Source of the DNA: Rhodobacteraceae bacterium UBA2553
GTDB lineage: Bacteria > Pseudomonadota > Alphaproteobacteria > Rhodobacterales > Rhodobacteraceae
Assembly: GCA_002340515.1 (NCBI GenBank)
Contig: DDMF01000001.1
Location: 11,986-28,365 of the forward strand
DNA: 16,380 bases
Reading direction: 5' to 3'
Shown in pieces: positions 15,080 to 16,380 of the stretch. The notes below the pieces were generated by a model. The model was not told where the DNA came from. It made no database searches and saw nothing but the letters and a program-made list of their open reading frames with translations. Within the stretch, counting starts at the first letter, position 1; each line of letters begins with the position of its first letter. The position numbers and the translations under genes were made by a program.

Positions 15080-16380
15080 TTACCTGTCTACAATCGGTTC
15101 AAATAAAGTGGCGGGAAGGTCGTAACCCCATTGGCGGAAACGATCTGAGTAATGCGAGCGTACGCCGGTGGCGTTAAAGCGACCGATGATTTTACCGTCA
15201 GGCTCTAGCCCAAGACGTTCATAGCGGAACACTTCCTGCATCGAGATCACTTCGCCCTCCATGCCGGTGATTTCGGTGATCGACACCATGCGGCGCGAGC
15301 CATCTTGCAGACGCGAGGCCTGAACAATCAGGTTCACAGCGGATGCGATTTGCGAGCGCACTGCCTTAAGCGGCATCTCGATCCCGGCCATTGCCACCAT
15401 GTTTTCAAGGCGTGACACCCCATCGCGCGCCGAGTTGGCGTGGATGGTGGTCATTGATCCGTCGTGGCCGGTGTTCATGGCCTGCAACATGTCGATCACT
15501 TCTTCACCACGGGTTTCGCCCACGATGATCCGGTCTGGCCGCATCCGCAGGGCGTTTTTCAAACAGTCCCGCTGGCTCACGGCCCCTTTGCCCTCGACGT
15601 TGGCGGGGCGGCTTTCCATCCGGCCCACATGGGTCTGTTGCAGCTGAAGTTCGGCGGTGTCTTCGATGGTCAGGATGCGTTCTGAGTTGTCAATAAAGGA
15701 TGACAGCGCATTCAGCGTGGTGGTCTTACCCGACCCGGTCCCGCCGGACACGATGATGTTCAAACGACACGCCACAGCGGCCTGAATATAGGCGGCCATT
15801 TCTTCCGAGAACGCGCCGAAATTCACCAGCTCTTCAATGCCAAGCTTGTCTTTTTTGAATTTCCGAATGGACACAAGCGAGCCGTCCACCGCAATCGGCG
15901 GCACCATCGCGTTGAACCGCGAGCCATCGGCAAGCCGCGCATCCACATGCGGATTGCTTTCATCCACACGGCGCCCAACGGCGGACACGATTTTGTCGAT
16001 GATCCGCATCAGGTGGCGTTCGTCTTTAAAGGTGATGTCCGTCAGTTGCAGCTTACCGTCGCGTTCCACAAAGATCTGTTGCGGGCCGTTCACCAGAATA
16101 TCGTTGACGGTGTCATCTTTCAAAAGGGTCTCAAGCGGGCCCAATCCGGTGACCTCGTCATAGAGTTCCTGGTTCAGGCTCAGCCGTTCATCACGGTTTA
16201 GCACAATGCCTTTGGTGTTCAGAAACTCCGAGGTGATGTCGGTGATTTCCGCGCGCAAATCCTTTTCCGACGCCTGTTCAAGGGCGGATAGGTTGAGGTT
16301 GTCCAACAGCTCTTTGTGGAGCTCGACCTTAATGTCCGACAGGCGCTCTTTGCGTTTGCGTTCCCGGTCGAGAGGGGCGG
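15080..16380 (-). CDS. tadA: TadA/CpaF, Tad pilus assembly ATPase, 5' end outside window
   Basis: This is a secretion-superfamily ATPase, hexameric on the cytoplasmic face of the inner membrane, powering Flp pilus assembly. The reading frame is open to the right window edge: 24 codons before the TTG at 16306 are in frame and coding-like (RERKRKERLSDIKVELHKEL), so that TTG is not the start and the gene is truncated here. In visible residues, Walker A is GGTGSGKT (212-219), the Asp box is ILTIEDTAEL (235-244), Walker B is IIVGETRGEE (284-293) and the His box is GHDGSMTTIHA (304-314). About 432 residues are visible; family members usually have some tens more at the N-terminus. It is four bases upstream of tadB. 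Confidence 0.96.
   Translation of the reverse strand, partial: APLDRERKRKERLSDIKVELHKELLDNLNLSALEQASEKDLRAEITDITSEFLNTKGIVLNRDERLSLNQELYDEVTGLGPLETLLKDDTVNDILVNGPQQIFVERDGKLQLTDITFKDERHLMRIIDKIVSAVGRRVDESNPHVDARLADGSRFNAMVPPIAVDGSLVSIRKFKKDKLGIEELVNFGAFSEEMAAYIQAAVACRLNIIVSGGTGSGKTTTLNALSSFIDNSERILTIEDTAELQLQQTHVGRMESRPANVEGKGAVSQRDCLKNALRMRPDRIIVGETRGEEVIDMLQAMNTGHDGSMTTIHANSARDGVSRLENMVAMAGIEMPLKAVRSQIASAVNLIVQASRLQDGSRRMVSITEITGMEGEVISMQEVFRYERLGLEPDGKIIGRFNATGVRSHYSDRFRQWGYDLPATLFEPIVDR

Noticed and set aside
16304..16306. TTG as the start of tadA
   Set aside because: The frame stays open and coding-like upstream to the window edge, so the gene begins outside.

Overview
The window looks like chromosomal DNA of an alphaproteobacterium, most likely the Roseobacter group of the Rhodobacteraceae. 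This rests on moderately high GC, the protein styles, and a Tad/Flp pilus operon in alphaproteobacterial order. It is densely coded: no gene-free stretch exceeds 300 bases, and I see no rRNA, tRNA, CRISPR array or insertion sequence.

Left part (1-2792, plus strand): the 3' end of folD with a good intrinsic terminator, then an 800-residue methyl-accepting chemotaxis protein. Its sensory region is a tandem, gap-free duplication of one 125-residue helical module carrying the motif GYGGLIHxFKNYV. Facing it on the minus strand (7250-2809) are four genes read right to left: a ligase-associated Lhr-Core type DEXH helicase, the nuclease-like metallophosphoesterase pdeM (ATGA overlap), a PaaI-type hotdog thioesterase, and a crotonase-family enzyme. 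The first two are half of the known four-gene DNA-repair cassette; the ligase and exonuclease partners are not beside them here.

Middle (7346-10985): a small DUF4405 membrane protein gene interrupted by an apparent one-base loss; a minus-strand MoxR-like AAA+ ATPase with an N-terminal winged-helix-like region; and, divergent from it, a 551-residue polytopic membrane protein resembling GT-C glycosyltransferases, which ends in a strong terminator.

Right part (11058-16380, minus strand): a compact Tad pilus operon read right to left: tadA (cut by the window edge), tadB, tadC, a TPR lipoprotein, the TPR lipoprotein tadD, and the prepilin peptidase tadV/cpaA. TadA would power assembly, TadB and TadC form the inner-membrane platform, the lipoproteins support the outer-membrane part, and TadV matures prepilins. 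Pilin, secretin, CpaB, TadZ and TadE/F/G genes are not in the window.

No wholly new multi-gene system is evident. The best leads are the duplicated chemoreceptor module, the broken DUF4405 gene, the uncharacterised ATPase with its divergent membrane-protein neighbour, and the crotonase with a changed active-site residue.
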